A DNA stretch of 64,000 nucleotides, from contig BCJU01000002.1 of the NCBI GenBank assembly GCA_001600355.1, positions 186,001 to 250,000 on the forward strand, in the 5' to 3' direction. Under the pieces are notes generated by a model. It was not told the DNA's origin. It saw only the letters and a program-made list of their open reading frames with translations, and did not search any database. The number at the start of each line of letters is the position of its first letter. Position 1 is the stretch's first letter. Origin of the DNA: Meira nashicola (taxonomy: Eukaryota > Basidiomycota > Exobasidiomycetes > Exobasidiales > Brachybasidiaceae). The translations under genes and the position numbers were made by a program. This document shows, in pieces, positions 1-10,800 of the stretch.

Positions 1-459
1 ACATCAGTTAAAATTGATCATCATCCTTTCTTCTGTTACGCCTCATCCTTGCTTTTCAAGACGTATCAAAATACAATAACGGTGAGTATCGTTGGGAGGA
101 TGTTACGTCATGCTTGATGTTGGAGATGATCATTACGACAATACGGACGACAATTGAGTCATTGGGAAGACGGGCAAGATTGAATTGAAGGAAGAAAAGT
201 TGATGAAATGTTGACGGATTGACGACTCGAGAGTGAGAAGGGACGCATATCTTGGAGCTCGACAGGTGAAGATCTAGCAGTGAATTGTGTCGACGTTTGA
301 ATCCAAAGGGTGCAACGCTTATTTTACATAGTGCGAAAGAAGACGACACAAACTCAATCGACAATCTAGCAGCGTGATGACATATCGATCCCTGACACCT
401 TTCAGACAGATTACTGACCCATCGATTCTCTTCATCTTTCACTTAATAGCCTGCCCAGC
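1..459. other. 5' flank of RPS29, no gene supported
   Basis: This stretch holds the presumed promoter and leader of RPS29. A 128-codon frame on the minus strand (56-442) lacks recognisable domains and overlaps the promoter, so it is treated as chance. No tRNA or repeat was recognised. Confidence 0.5.
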
Positions 460-754
460 ATGGCTCACTCAAACGTTTGGTTCAGCCACCCACGCAAATA
501 CGGAAAAGGATCTCGCACATGGTGAGTAGAAGCCAGAATGTCGAGGAAAGACGATGGCCTGCAGGATGGTCCTCCTACTTTCCTCGCTGATCATGTCATA
601 TCTGAGCAACACTGACCCATCCATATCATCCCTTCCTCTAATCAGCCGCGTCTGTGGTAACTACGGAGGTATCATCCGCAAATACGGTCTCGACATCTGC
701 CGTCAATGCTTCCGCGAAAAGTCTGACGCTATCGGTTTCGTTAAGTACCGTTAA
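460..754 (+). CDS. RPS29: 40S ribosomal protein S29 (uS14), two exons
   Basis: Small zinc-ribbon protein of the 40S head, near the decoding region. Exons are 460-521 and 646-754. The donor is GTGAGT at 522 and the acceptor AG ends at 645; a CTGAC branch-type site lies near 611. The joined product is 56 residues, the exact length of fungal Rps29. It starts [17 protein letters not shown] and ends [17 protein letters not shown]. The four zinc-binding Cys of the family are visible as two pairs: CRVC across the splice junction, and Cys in DICRQC. Splicing joins TG|C to make the first Cys codon, which confirms the junction. The 124-nt intron contains a strong hairpin (542-586). Ribosomal protein genes are among the few intron-containing genes here. 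Confidence 0.95.
542..586 (+). other. Stem-loop inside RPS29 intron
   Basis: A perfect 9-bp stem, CGAGGAAAG (542-550) with CTTTCCTCG (578-586), encloses a 27-nt loop that itself contains AGGA-TGG-TCCT. It sits between the 5' splice site and the branch region of the RPS29 intron. It could shorten the donor-branch distance or be a small RNA; no C/D or H/ACA box arrangement fits convincingly. Confidence 0.4.
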
Positions 755-1068
755 GCTCTGCACACCATCATCAAAACGGTTTGATGCAAGTTGCTTTCTC
801 TAACGGATCAATCTCGTCGACCGACATATATGCATGCACACAAGATTCACACATATACGCCATATCGTTTCACGATTGGATCATACATCAATCATGTTTT
901 CAATAGCATTGTAGAGATATTCATCTCAATCTACACTATCTTCCGTTTGATGGTCCTGGAGAGCGAGGGATGAAGTGAAGGGAAGTTGTTCTCTTGGGAT
1001 TAAGTCTATGGATAGAGAAGGGTGTCCTTTTGATTAGCGGTACATGAATGCTTAGTTCATTCACCTCT
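755..1068. other. RPS29 3' region, nothing recognised
   Basis: This is the convergent 3' space between RPS29 and the minus-strand secreted-protein gene. A 60-codon frame at 791-973 has no recognisable content and no supportive context. Confidence 0.5.
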
Positions 1069-1521
1069 TCATTTATGTTTGCCAGGATCTTTTACGACCT
1101 CAGAACATCTGGGAGTTTCGGCTTTTGGATCTTTGATTGCTGCAATTGTGTTTTTGAGTACGCAAGCTTCTAATGCTTTTTCATAAGTTGAACCAGTCTT
1201 GACTACCTGTGGCATTCCTAACGGGTCTTTAGTCTTATTTTTTCCTCCTCCTGATGAAGGACATGGTAAGCATTGACAAGCACCTGTTTCTTTTCCACGT
1301 TTAACTAATCGTTTTGGTTGATCATCTCCCATACCACGACGCATCAAACAAGAAATTCCAGCAACGTATTTTCTACCACAAGAGCAAACTACATTGCGTT
1401 TATTGAAAAAGACAATTTCGGGATTTGTGTCTTGTGTTTCTTGCATCAATTGACCAGCAGAAGTGATGCAAAGAAAGAGTGCAAAGATTGCATATAACTT
1501 AAAGATGATAAGCAAACTCAT
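1069..1521 (-). CDS. Small cysteine-containing secreted protein, orphan
   Basis: Single-exon ORF of 150 residues. I do not recognise a family. The first 20-23 residues form a classic signal peptide (MSLLIIFKLYAIFALFLC then ITSAG). The mature part contains about seven Cys in patterns such as CSCG, CQCLPC and late single Cys at EACVL and RCSEV, consistent with disulphide bonding. There is a dibasic LVKRGK site that a Kex2-type protease could cut, splitting an N-terminal from a C-terminal Cys-bearing half. The tail is Lys-rich. Size, signal peptide and Cys content fit a secreted effector or cell-surface protein of a plant- or host-associated fungus, but that is inference. Its start ATG is the first in frame and there is no evidence for introns. 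Confidence 0.6.
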   Translation of the reverse strand: MSLLIIFKLYAIFALFLCITSAGQLMQETQDTNPEIVFFNKRNVVCSCGRKYVAGISCLMRRGMGDDQPKRLVKRGKETGACQCLPCPSSGGGKNKTKDPLGMPQVVKTGSTYEKALEACVLKNTIAAIKDPKAETPRCSEVVKDPGKHK

Positions 1522-2035
1522 ATTGTGAGGAATTATGATTCATTGTCGTTAAAAGAGAAAGTGTTTCTGTTCGTTTTCGACTTTAAGAATACTATAAACG
1601 CCATGCGATGCCACTGCACAGCCAAACGTATGGCGTAGTGGCTATGTTCTATGCGATGCAAGGAGGAGAGTACGACCAGAAGATATTCGAACTTATCTTA
1701 TTATCGAACGAGGCAGAAATTGAGCAGAATTTCACAGCCATCCTTACACATTTTCGATCTGTATCATTGATCAATGATGATCGAAAGGAAAATAGTATCT
1801 GTTTGCTAAGACTTTCGACCGATTTGTGACCGATCAGCATAGCATCTAGCAAGAAATGCTTGTAAGCGAGCTCACAATTGCGTTAACAAAGAGCGAAAAG
1901 GTTTAATATAATATTATGCCACGGTCAACAATTCGGCATACATGATGATTGCGAGAGGGTATAAATAGAGCACAGATTGATACTACCCTCAACATCTTTT
2001 CTTCATCAATTCTGACATTTGTCTCCTTTTTCAAG
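1522..2035. promoter_or_regulatory. Shared divergent promoter of two secreted-protein genes
   Basis: About 0.5 kb separates the starts of the two small secreted-protein genes, which diverge from it. Overlapping frames at 1608-1829 (+) and 1649-1852 (-) are mutual shadows without domains. A TATA element for the plus-strand gene is at 1960-1968. Confidence 0.5.
1960..1968 (+). promoter_or_regulatory. TATA box
   Basis: TATAAATAG lies 68-76 nt before the ATG at 2036, with a pyrimidine-rich leader after it. Such strong TATA elements recur upstream of the secreted-protein genes in this window (see 14459 and 17633), which suggests regulated rather than housekeeping expression. Confidence 0.6.
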
Positions 2036-2383
2036 ATGAATATTTCTGCTAATCAGATCACTTTTTTGTTTGTATTATTGTTTGCATGTATTATGCAAAG
2101 TATGGCTGCAGGCAGTCAAAAGGATGCACAAAAAGCAAGCGGTTCAAACAAACAAGCTATTGAACAAGCTTCCCAACAACAATGGGGTAATCATCATGCA
2201 AAAGGTCAAAAAATTCAATACAATTATCCTGATACTGGTGTTGCCGAATCAGCTCATTCTTATATCGGAAGTCATCAGAGTAAGCACGATAATACGCGTG
2301 AGGTTCGATGGTCAGGTAATCGCGGACAAGGTTATAACGCAGGTGATCGTTCTACCGGTACCAATCAGTCTAATGCACCTTGA
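2036..2383 (+). CDS. Small secreted Gln/Asn/Gly/Ser-rich protein, orphan
   Basis: 115 residues when started at the ATG at 2036. The frame stays open upstream, but only with non-ATG codons and across the TATA box, so this start is preferred. Residues 1-25 are a signal peptide (hydrophobic ITFLFVLLFACIMQSM, then AAG). The mature protein is Cys-free, hydrophilic and rich in Gln, Asn, Gly, Ser and His, with no recognisable domain and probably disordered. It lies head-to-head with another small secreted protein. The function is unknown. A secreted effector or cell-wall-associated peptide is possible. No intron is needed. Confidence 0.6.
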   Translation: MNISANQITFLFVLLFACIMQSMAAGSQKDAQKASGSNKQAIEQASQQQWGNHHAKGQKIQYNYPDTGVAESAHSYIGSHQSKHDNTREVRWSGNRGQGYNAGDRSTGTNQSNAP

Positions 2384-2775
2384 TGATCAAGTTGATTGTC
2401 TCTCGATCATCCTCTTTGCAGTCATGCTGAGACTGTAATTTAACATCAGCAAAGCATTTCTCCTACCTTCATAGCCCACATGTACTTCTTTCTTTGATGA
2501 TTGCATTTTTAACAATAATCATTTCCATGACTGACCATCATGTGATAGTAGTAAGGATGAGAAAGCGTTAAATAGCATGTGGAAAGAGTCAAAGCTAAAC
2601 GCGGCTATTTACATAAATTACACATTGTCAATGCACTGGAAACGCGCGGGCCACCTTGCCTTTCGTACATTGAATAGAGAAATACTTACCTTGCTGTTCA
2701 ATTTCACACACACACCATCATCATAAGGGGCGGGAAAATATCTCACCTCTTCTTGCATTTAAATAAATAAGCAAA
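2384..2775. other. Intergenic, promoter of CSN2
   Basis: 392 bp between the secreted-protein gene and CSN2. Nothing beyond a CA-rich tract (CACACACACC near 2707) and the AT-rich leader was recognised. Confidence 0.4.
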
Positions 2776-4344
2776 ATGTCAGACGAAGAATTTTTGATGG
2801 ATGATGCGGCGGATGAAGATTACGATTTCGATTATGAAGAAGACGAAGATGAAGATGTTGATGCAGATATCGAAAATATGTATTACAATGCAAAAGCAAA
2901 GAGATCTGATGATGTAGACGAAGCGATAAATGATTTTGAAAAGGTGGTGGAAAAAGAAGGTACTCAAAAAGGTGATTGGGGTTTCAAAGCGCTAAAACAA
3001 ATGACAAAGCTCAACTTTAGAAGAGGAAAACATGCTGAAGCATTGCAAACTTATACCCAATTATTGGGTTATACGAAATCTGCAGTTACAAGAAATTATT
3101 CCGAAAAATCCATCAATGGAATACTGGATTATGTATCAGCGGATATCGCACCGGCCAACTCAGCTCCAACAAAAGAAGGTTCTAGTGGTGATAAACCATC
3201 AAGAGGACAGTCGTCAAAAACAATTGACCTTGGGACGATGGAACAATTCTACGATGTAACAAAGAAAGCACTTGAAGAATCCAAGAATGAACGATTGAGT
3301 GTCAAAACAGATCTCAAATTGGCAAGACTATGGCTTGCACGCGGTGAATTTGGACGTTTAGCAAAGATCTTGAAAGATTTACGAGCATATTGTACCGCTC
3401 CAGATGGAAGTGATGATCAATCAAAAGGTACTATCTTGCTCGAAATATTTGCCTTGGAGATTCAGATGTATGGGGAAACAGGCAACTACAAAAAGCTTAA
3501 AGAGACATATGATGCAACATTACAGGTAAAGAGTGCCATTCCACATCCACGCATTATGGGCGTCATTCGTGAATGCGGTGGAAAGATGCACATGTCAGAA
3601 AAGAATTGGGAATTAGCACAAATTGACTTTTTCCAGGCATTCTTGAATTACGATGAAGCAGGAAGTGCACAAAGAATTCAAGTTCTCAAATATCTTGTCT
3701 TGGCACACATGTTGATGGGAAGTGACATCAATCCATTTGATAGTCAAGAAACGAAACCGTACAAGAATGACCCACAAATTGTTGCTATGACTGATCTTGT
3801 AGGTGCTTATCAACGCAGAGAGGTGCATGAAGCTGAAAGAATTCTCGCCAACAACCATGCTACAATCATGGACGATCCATTCATTCGTACATACATTGAT
3901 GAGGTGCTGAAAGGATTAAGGACACAATACCTAATCGATCTCATTCAACCATATACGCGCATTGGGCTGGAATTCCTTGGACAACAATTAAACATCACAA
4001 CGCACGAAGTAGAAGAGTTGATCATGACATTGATCTTAGATGGCCGTATTGCAGGTCGAATTGATCAGGTACAACAACGACTCGAACTGGATCGTGGCGG
4101 TCAAAAAGCAATTGCGGCAGCAGCATTACAATCTGGCGGAGGAATGAATTCTGGAGAAGCACCTTCAACGATGGCCTTAGGAACATTGGTAGATCGTCGT
4201 TACGCTGCCATGCATAAATGGGCTGATGAAATCTCAAAATTGATAGGATTGATTGAAGATAAACATGGAAATTCAACCTCGCAATCCGTTGGACCTTCTT
4301 CTACGATGGGAAGGTTAGCAATGAGTGGTTTACCAGCCATTTAG
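2776..4344 (+). CDS. CSN2: COP9 signalosome subunit 2
   Basis: 522-residue subunit of the COP9 signalosome, the complex that removes Nedd8 from cullin-RING ubiquitin ligases in the nucleus. The match to CSN2 (TRIP15/Alien) of other eukaryotes is strong over the whole length. The N-terminus is acidic (DEDYDFDYEEDED). Further hallmarks are GFKALKQM, SAVTRNYSEKSINGILDY, LEIFALEIQMY, KSAIPHPRIMGVIRECGGKMH, INPFDSQETKPYKNDP and IMDDPFIRTYI. The PCI domain lies at about residues 330-480, with HGRID-type GRIDQV near the end. An insertion of about 30 low-complexity residues near 125-150 is the main difference from animal CSN2. One exon; the first ATG is used. It lies in tandem 552 bp upstream of BLM10, another ubiquitin-proteasome gene. 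A TGTATATTA (PUF-type) element is 22 nt after the stop. Confidence 0.95.
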   Translation: MSDEEFLMDDAADEDYDFDYEEDEDEDVDADIENMYYNAKAKRSDDVDEAINDFEKVVEKEGTQKGDWGFKALKQMTKLNFRRGKHAEALQTYTQLLGYTKSAVTRNYSEKSINGILDYVSADIAPANSAPTKEGSSGDKPSRGQSSKTIDLGTMEQFYDVTKKALEESKNERLSVKTDLKLARLWLARGEFGRLAKILKDLRAYCTAPDGSDDQSKGTILLEIFALEIQMYGETGNYKKLKETYDATLQVKSAIPHPRIMGVIRECGGKMHMSEKNWELAQIDFFQAFLNYDEAGSAQRIQVLKYLVLAHMLMGSDINPFDSQETKPYKNDPQIVAMTDLVGAYQRREVHEAERILANNHATIMDDPFIRTYIDEVLKGLRTQYLIDLIQPYTRIGLEFLGQQLNITTHEVEELIMTLILDGRIAGRIDQVQQRLELDRGGQKAIAAAALQSGGGMNSGEAPSTMALGTLVDRRYAAMHKWADEISKLIGLIEDKHGNSTSQSVGPSSTMGRLAMSGLPAI

Positions 4345-4896
4345 AAATTTTAATCTTACTTACACTGTATATTACAACATTCACAATAAATAGCATCTAA
4401 GTGTTGCTCTTTGAAAAATCGGAAAAAGACGCCGAATAGACGCGTGTACCAGTAGTCTAAAGTTATTTAACCTTGATTGGACATCAACACACAGTTGCTT
4501 ACACACTCAGCGTCGTGTCGCACGGCCCTTTAAGCGTAGTTAAGCGTAAGCATAAAAGAAGATTGAATGCATTCAATAAAGTGACGCGGCTTTCATTTAA
4601 ACAGATTGACGAATTGCATGATAGTGACGACGACATACTCAGCTTTCGGTAAAGTTTGCTCTGTCAGCTTTCGGTAAAGTTTGCTCTGTCAGCTTTCGGT
4701 AAATTTATAGAGCAAACAGAGAAGAGCCTACTCTGAGACAAAGACTTTTTGTGGGAGAAAGTTCGTTGGGGAAATAATCTTCTTTTATAACAACCACCAT
4801 CCTTTTTAACAGATTAGCTCCACAAGAAGGAGCAGAACATCAAAGTCACTAGCCAATGCACGCTTTCTGTTAAATAATAATCGTTCACTTGTAAAG
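4345..4896. other. CSN2-BLM10 intergenic region
   Basis: Contains the CSN2 3' end (with TGTATATTA at 4366-4374), an ACGCGT (MluI cell-cycle-box-like) at about 4440, and a 25-bp tandem repeat at 4639-4703 shortly before the BLM10 start. Confidence 0.5.
4639..4703 (+). repeat. 25-bp tandem repeat, 2.6 copies
   Basis: Copies at 4639-4663 and 4664-4688 are identical. A partial third copy at 4689-4703 breaks off after TCAGCTTTCGGTAAA. The array ends about 190 nt before the BLM10 ATG, so it lies in its promoter or leader. The exact identity of the copies implies recent expansion. Confidence 0.9.
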
Positions 4897-7800
4897 ATGG
4901 ACGAAGATGATTATATCGAGGTCGAATCACCGCTCGAGCATCCGGTCGACGCTGAAGATGATGAGATTGACGAAATAATCCTTCAACCTGGCCAGGTTGC
5001 ATCAGAAGAAAAGAATACAAAGATTAAACAGAGCTCGGATCCAAGAGTGAATATCGGAATGGATAAACCAATCTATTATCCTGCAAAACCTAAAGATCGA
5101 AAAACATTATTACAATATCCACAAAGTTTGCCGTATGAATGTGAATCTTTGGAAGAATTTGATGCTAGACTAGAGCACATCTATCAACGTATTATTGCAA
5201 CAATCGAAACTCGAGATTTTGAAGTTGGATTTCCTATTTGGAATCATCATCTTTCATGTTTGCTTTCACTTAAATATCCAATTGAGTTACCTACATTGGC
5301 ACGACTTGCAAGAGTGTACTACCATTTAACCGTTTTACCTGGAGTACCAACAACCGTTCATCAAGCAGCCAATACATGCATGACACTTTTGGGAGGACGA
5401 AAGAAGATGACAATTGCCCATCTTGTGCTACCATGGCGACCTTTGTACAATGTGCTCAAACGAGAATTGTTCGTAAAAGAACGCAAGACGAATCAGACAA
5501 ACATTTCAAACACTTTACTGGATTTGGCAATGTGTGCTCAACGTTTCTTTGATCCCGAAGAAGCTGATGAAATGTTGAAGGAAATGTTACCAAGTATGGA
5601 TGGCTCAGACATCGATTCAATGATTGCCACGCTTTCCTTACTTGTTCACTTTTTGCCTATCAGTCATCCACAAAGATGGCTACCAACGCTTTTCCGATTG
5701 TGGGAATCATTCTCGTCATCATTGTTTGATGAACAAATGTTGGATTTATGCGCTCGTCTAGCGGAACAACATGTTGAAGATCCTCGTATTTCGTCCAAGA
5801 AAGCATTGGAAGAAGTTGGAATATTTGCAGATATTAAAGCCGATGCCTTGAAAAGCAAGTCCGATATTCCAAACAACTCTGCAGACAAACACCCTTCAAT
5901 CATGACATCAGAACAAGGCTTGTGGAACGAAGTGGGAATTTTCACGGAATATCAATTTAGCTTCATCATGACCAAATGTTTGCGTTCTGCCGGTTTGCCA
6001 GTGGGCTCAAGCAAAGTGGGCAATGCAGCATTGATGGCCCAATCATCAACCGTGCGTACAGGTGCCGATTCGGCTGCATCAGCAGGAGTTCTCAATATGA
6101 AACGACCTTCCGAACCATCTCATTCGTTTGCAATCATTATCGTCTACTCAATGATGCGCGATTCCCAAAGTCCTACCTCCTCTGGTTCAGCAACGCCGGT
6201 AGAAAATGGTGTTCCCTCTAAACCGACGGATGAGAAACGAGGAACCCATCTTGCCGGTTCCAAAGCTCTCAGTTCCTTGGCACGATTTATCCAAGCAACC
6301 GAAAGTTACTTCCATCCTTCGAACTGGGGAAGATGGGCTCTGCAACTTTCTTCGCTAGTAAAGAATCTAACGTGGGAATTTACAAAAAGATGGAAAGAAG
6401 AAGAGAAATCAGAGTGCAAGACACCAAAAGCATTCCGTCTTACATCGGAGATCAAACATGAATTCACAGCTACACTACGTACAGTCTGCTTGTTATCACT
6501 GTTCTCCAAAGATCCTGCAACAATCGCTGCATCACAAGCCTCGCTCAAGAGACTAGCCGTCTTGGAACCCGAACAAATCATTCCACCGGTATTGGAACGC
6601 GCATACTCCAGTCTAGAAGCTCTTGAAACAACTCATCGAACAATGTCAGTGATCACTGCTCTATCCAAACTTGGTGTACCCCTTGTTTCGCAGGATGTTT
6701 TTAAAGCGGGAGCCAAACATCTTGTCCCAATTTTGCATCTCTGCTTACCCGGTATTGATATGAACGATTATATGAAGACGATTGCGACTTCCATCTTGAT
6801 CGTCGTCACATCGACAGTCATTAAAATTGATGATCTGACTCGACCAGAACTTGCACCTGCCTCAAAAATGGCCATTGACGATTATGGAGGTGGTGGTGGA
6901 GCAACAGAGGAAGAATTTGACGAGGAAGACGACGCTTTGCGCTTAAGCACTGCAGGATTTGAGGATTGGACGGTGAGTTTCTTCAACAGAGTGCTAGTGC
7001 TATTTGATGCTCTTCCTGAAGAAGGAAAGAATGGTCGTTCAGGACGTATTGAAGAACAGATGACGAGTACATTGTTGGCAGCATGTGATTCAGTTTGTTG
7101 TGCAATGTCCGATCATCTTTTCGATATCAATTTCAAGATTGTTGCAGATCATGTGATGACACATGTTTGTTCGCAAGCGACTCGAGTGACCGGATCATTA
7201 ATTTCATGTTTTGCTCGTCACGATCCGAAAAAGGTGACTGAGCGTTTGGTGCGACCTTGTGCAAAGATTATCCGCCAAGAGATTGAGCAAGGCGCAAGCT
7301 CGATCCGTACAACAAAGACGACTCAAGCTGTTGCGGGAGATGTCAAGTTGCATTGGTATATTTCCTTATTGATGGGATCATTGACCTTTTCGGGTGGTGT
7401 GATATTTGAGTACAAGGACGAATTGATGGATCTGATGCTACTCTTGTGTGATCAAGCTAAATCTGAACGTGGTTATCTCTATGCCGCCATGTTGGTTCAA
7501 CGTGTCCTCAACCTTCTCGTCAACACATATCCAAACGATCATCGATTTGTAAATCCGGAAGAATGGGAGAGCGAGGATTTGCAAGCAAACAGCTTTAAGC
7601 ATTGGGGTAAAATGTATGCTTTCAAGGATGTTAAAATTCAGTGGCATGTTCCAAATGATGCAGAGATCGCTTTGGCATTGGAGATTCTTGATCGCGTCGT
7701 TCATCCTCGCTTGAGTGAGCTTGAAAGATTGCAAGAACATAAGGGTGCTCGCGACAAGATTTGGTCCAATGACTTTTGCCGAAATATGACAATCGTACGA

Positions 7801-10800
7801 TTGGCATTCTCTGCAGTCAATACTATGATTCTTGAAAAGGATGCTGGGGGAGGTCAATTTATTGAAAGTATCGTGGAAGGGTACGAAGACTTCACACGTA
7901 CTCCCGAGCGCTTCAGTTCTGGATTTTTAATAACGGACTCCAAAGACGAGAGGTACGAAAAGGTAAAGTCGTTTAAGGTTCGCTTTGGAGAGTTGTTGCA
8001 TCTTTCTGCAGAGCGAGCACACAATTCAGGTGCAGAAGATCAAATTGATTGCGTTAGATTGATGTTACGCTCGATTCGCTCGTATATGACGTCATATGGC
8101 TATAACGCAGACGATCACAAAGCCTATTCAAGATCTGCATTGTTTTATCAAAATATGACCGCCACACATCCTCGTCAAAAAATCTTTCCGCGAATGTTCT
8201 GGGTTAGACGTGCAGCTCAATATCATTCTAGCCGCGGTAGACTCAACAGTTTCTATCGCAGAAGGACTGCTCTAGACGATTTGCTGATTAATGATGTGAT
8301 CGAACTTTCCATGAGTAACTACGTTGCTATTCGTAAGACTGCTCAGAGTACTTTTGATGCATTGACGATCTACAATCAAGTGGGCGTGTTTACTTTGCGC
8401 AAATTATTGCTTGCCATACGCACTTCAACCAATGATGATCAAGTCAAAGGGGCACTCTATATGGTCGGAAGCAAATTTATGAGTGTTACACCTCGTCATC
8501 CGGCTTTTACTGAAGAATTCTTTATGACATTATTGGAAGCTCAGCATCGCAACAAGCCATCGATTCAAAAGCTTCTCCGCAGTATCATCATGGATTCTCA
8601 AGCGCGCTTTCCAGAATTATCGACCATTGTGCATCGCATCAAGCTGCCCGACTTGGATCAAGCTTTAAGTATTCTTGGAAAGCATGATGGTTCTGTCGAT
8701 TTGACTACAGCTCCATCGCAGCAAAGACTGTATTTTGATGAACTGTACAATAAATTGTCTGCTTCTATTACGGACAAATTGTTGGAATATGCACAGCAAC
8801 CAAAGACACATTGGAACTTTGAAATTTTCGCTCTCCGATTAATCAAAACCTTTGTTCGAAAAGATCAACCTTTACGGGCAGATGTTGCAACGTATATGAC
8901 AAGACAAATGATTAATGAAAATCCAATGATTCGCAGAGGATCGCAAGTAGCTATCACAAAGATGTTGTACTATGCGAAGTTACAGACTTTATGCAAAACA
9001 GACGAAGAATTGGTCTTGGGGTCTTGCAAACCGGAAAATCATCCTCTCAAGCGAGTCGAATCAATTCCACAAGTTACGGCTGAATGGAAAGCAGAAAGAT
9101 TAGCATCATATCGATCTGATCAACCGGTCGCATCATCTACCAAATTTCATGACAAAGAGGCGCAAGGATGGCTGGTTTGGTCAAACAAAGATACTTATTA
9201 CCTTTCACCTCCCGAATCGGGAACAGTGTTCGATTGGGTCAACAAACCAGTGTTGGAGGCAATCAGCAAGGAGCTCTCCTCGGAACATTGGAAGCAGATG
9301 TTCAAGCACTACGCACAAGAGAAGGAGCGTGAACATCTTTCACGCGAGACAACTGTTCTCATTCGATCGATATTCCAGGTGTTTGGATTACAACAATTGG
9401 ATCTTGTGAAAGATCAATTGGTCGAATTTATTGGTGAACGGGATCGTCATAAACACCGTGCTGCAGCAGAAGTTATTGCTGGTATGTTCCGAGGTTCCAA
9501 ACATTGGAATAGAGAAGATGCAAAGGTGATGTGGTCTTGGTTGGATACATTGTTGCCAAAGATATTGGCAGAATGTACACCAGATAGTCAAGTTGCTTGG
9601 CAAGATAGTGTTGACTATATATTACAACAACGCGATCCACGTAGAGCCATGTCTCTGGTCAACATTATTGTCAAAAAAGCGCACGAGAGTTTAACGACGG
9701 AGGATGAAAGTCCATGGGAGCAAGTTCAAGCACAGACATTCTTACGTGGAGTGATCTTATCGCTCAATATGAAGATGTATCCATGGATGAACGAATTGCA
9801 CGATTTGTTCCGATCAAACTTTGAAACAGAATTCAATGAGGTACGGGAGTTGATTGCTTGCAATATGACAGACCTGGAATTACTTCGTGTCGCACCATCA
9901 TTTGGCAGTGTTGAACAGCTTTTAGATGTCATGTACGAACAAACGCATGTTGACAAAACACACGGCTCCCTCTTTGCACCAGAGACGCTAGTACAGGAAT
10001 ACTCTGCTCGATTAGCAAAGCTAGATAGTCTTTTGACCGAGCTAAAGGAAGAGCGTGTACCAAAGTCACAAGGTACTTCACGATACGATCTTTTGGCATT
10101 GACGACGCTTTGTTGGATTGCCGAAACGCTTGGTGATCATAGACGAACGGCGATGACTACATGCGTGATCGACTTTATTCCTACAATCTTTCAATGCTGT
10201 AATTTGCAGGATAATGCTGATTTGAGTGGAAGAGCAAGATCGGTTTTGATTGCAACTGTATCAACGATGGCGCATTATGATATTGAACTCGTCAAGAAAT
10301 TGATCAGAAAGGTTTTACAGGTGATCGAAGAGAGTAACGAAAGCTGGAGAGCAAGATTGGATGCATTGCCAGTTTTGCAAATCTTGTTTTGGCAAAATAT
10401 CTTTAACATGGACGAAGAGATTTTTGGCGATATCACTCGAACCTTGTTGAATTTATTGACGGATCCTCATCTTGAAGTGCGCAATTTGGCAAGCACAACG
10501 TTGAGTGGAATTATTCGTTGTTCTCAACGAGAATTGATTCAATCGCTCCGCAAAAGATTCAGAGATCAAGTGATGAAATATGATCGTTTGCCCAAACGAG
10601 GATCTGAAGGATTCCAAGAAACGATGACAGGTTTACATGCTGGTATTTTGGGATGCGTTGCTTTGATCAGTGCTTTCCCTTACTCTGTTCCTGTTTGGAT
10701 GCCTGGTTTGATTTGTGATACGGTGGCAAGACATCAAGATGCTCCTGATCCAGTCGGACCTGCATGTAAAAAGCTAGCAGCTGATTTCAAAAGAACTCAT

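Noticed and set aside
56..442. 128-codon minus-strand frame upstream of RPS29
   Set aside because: Overlaps the RPS29 promoter, no domain or homologue recognised, composition unlike the other genes.
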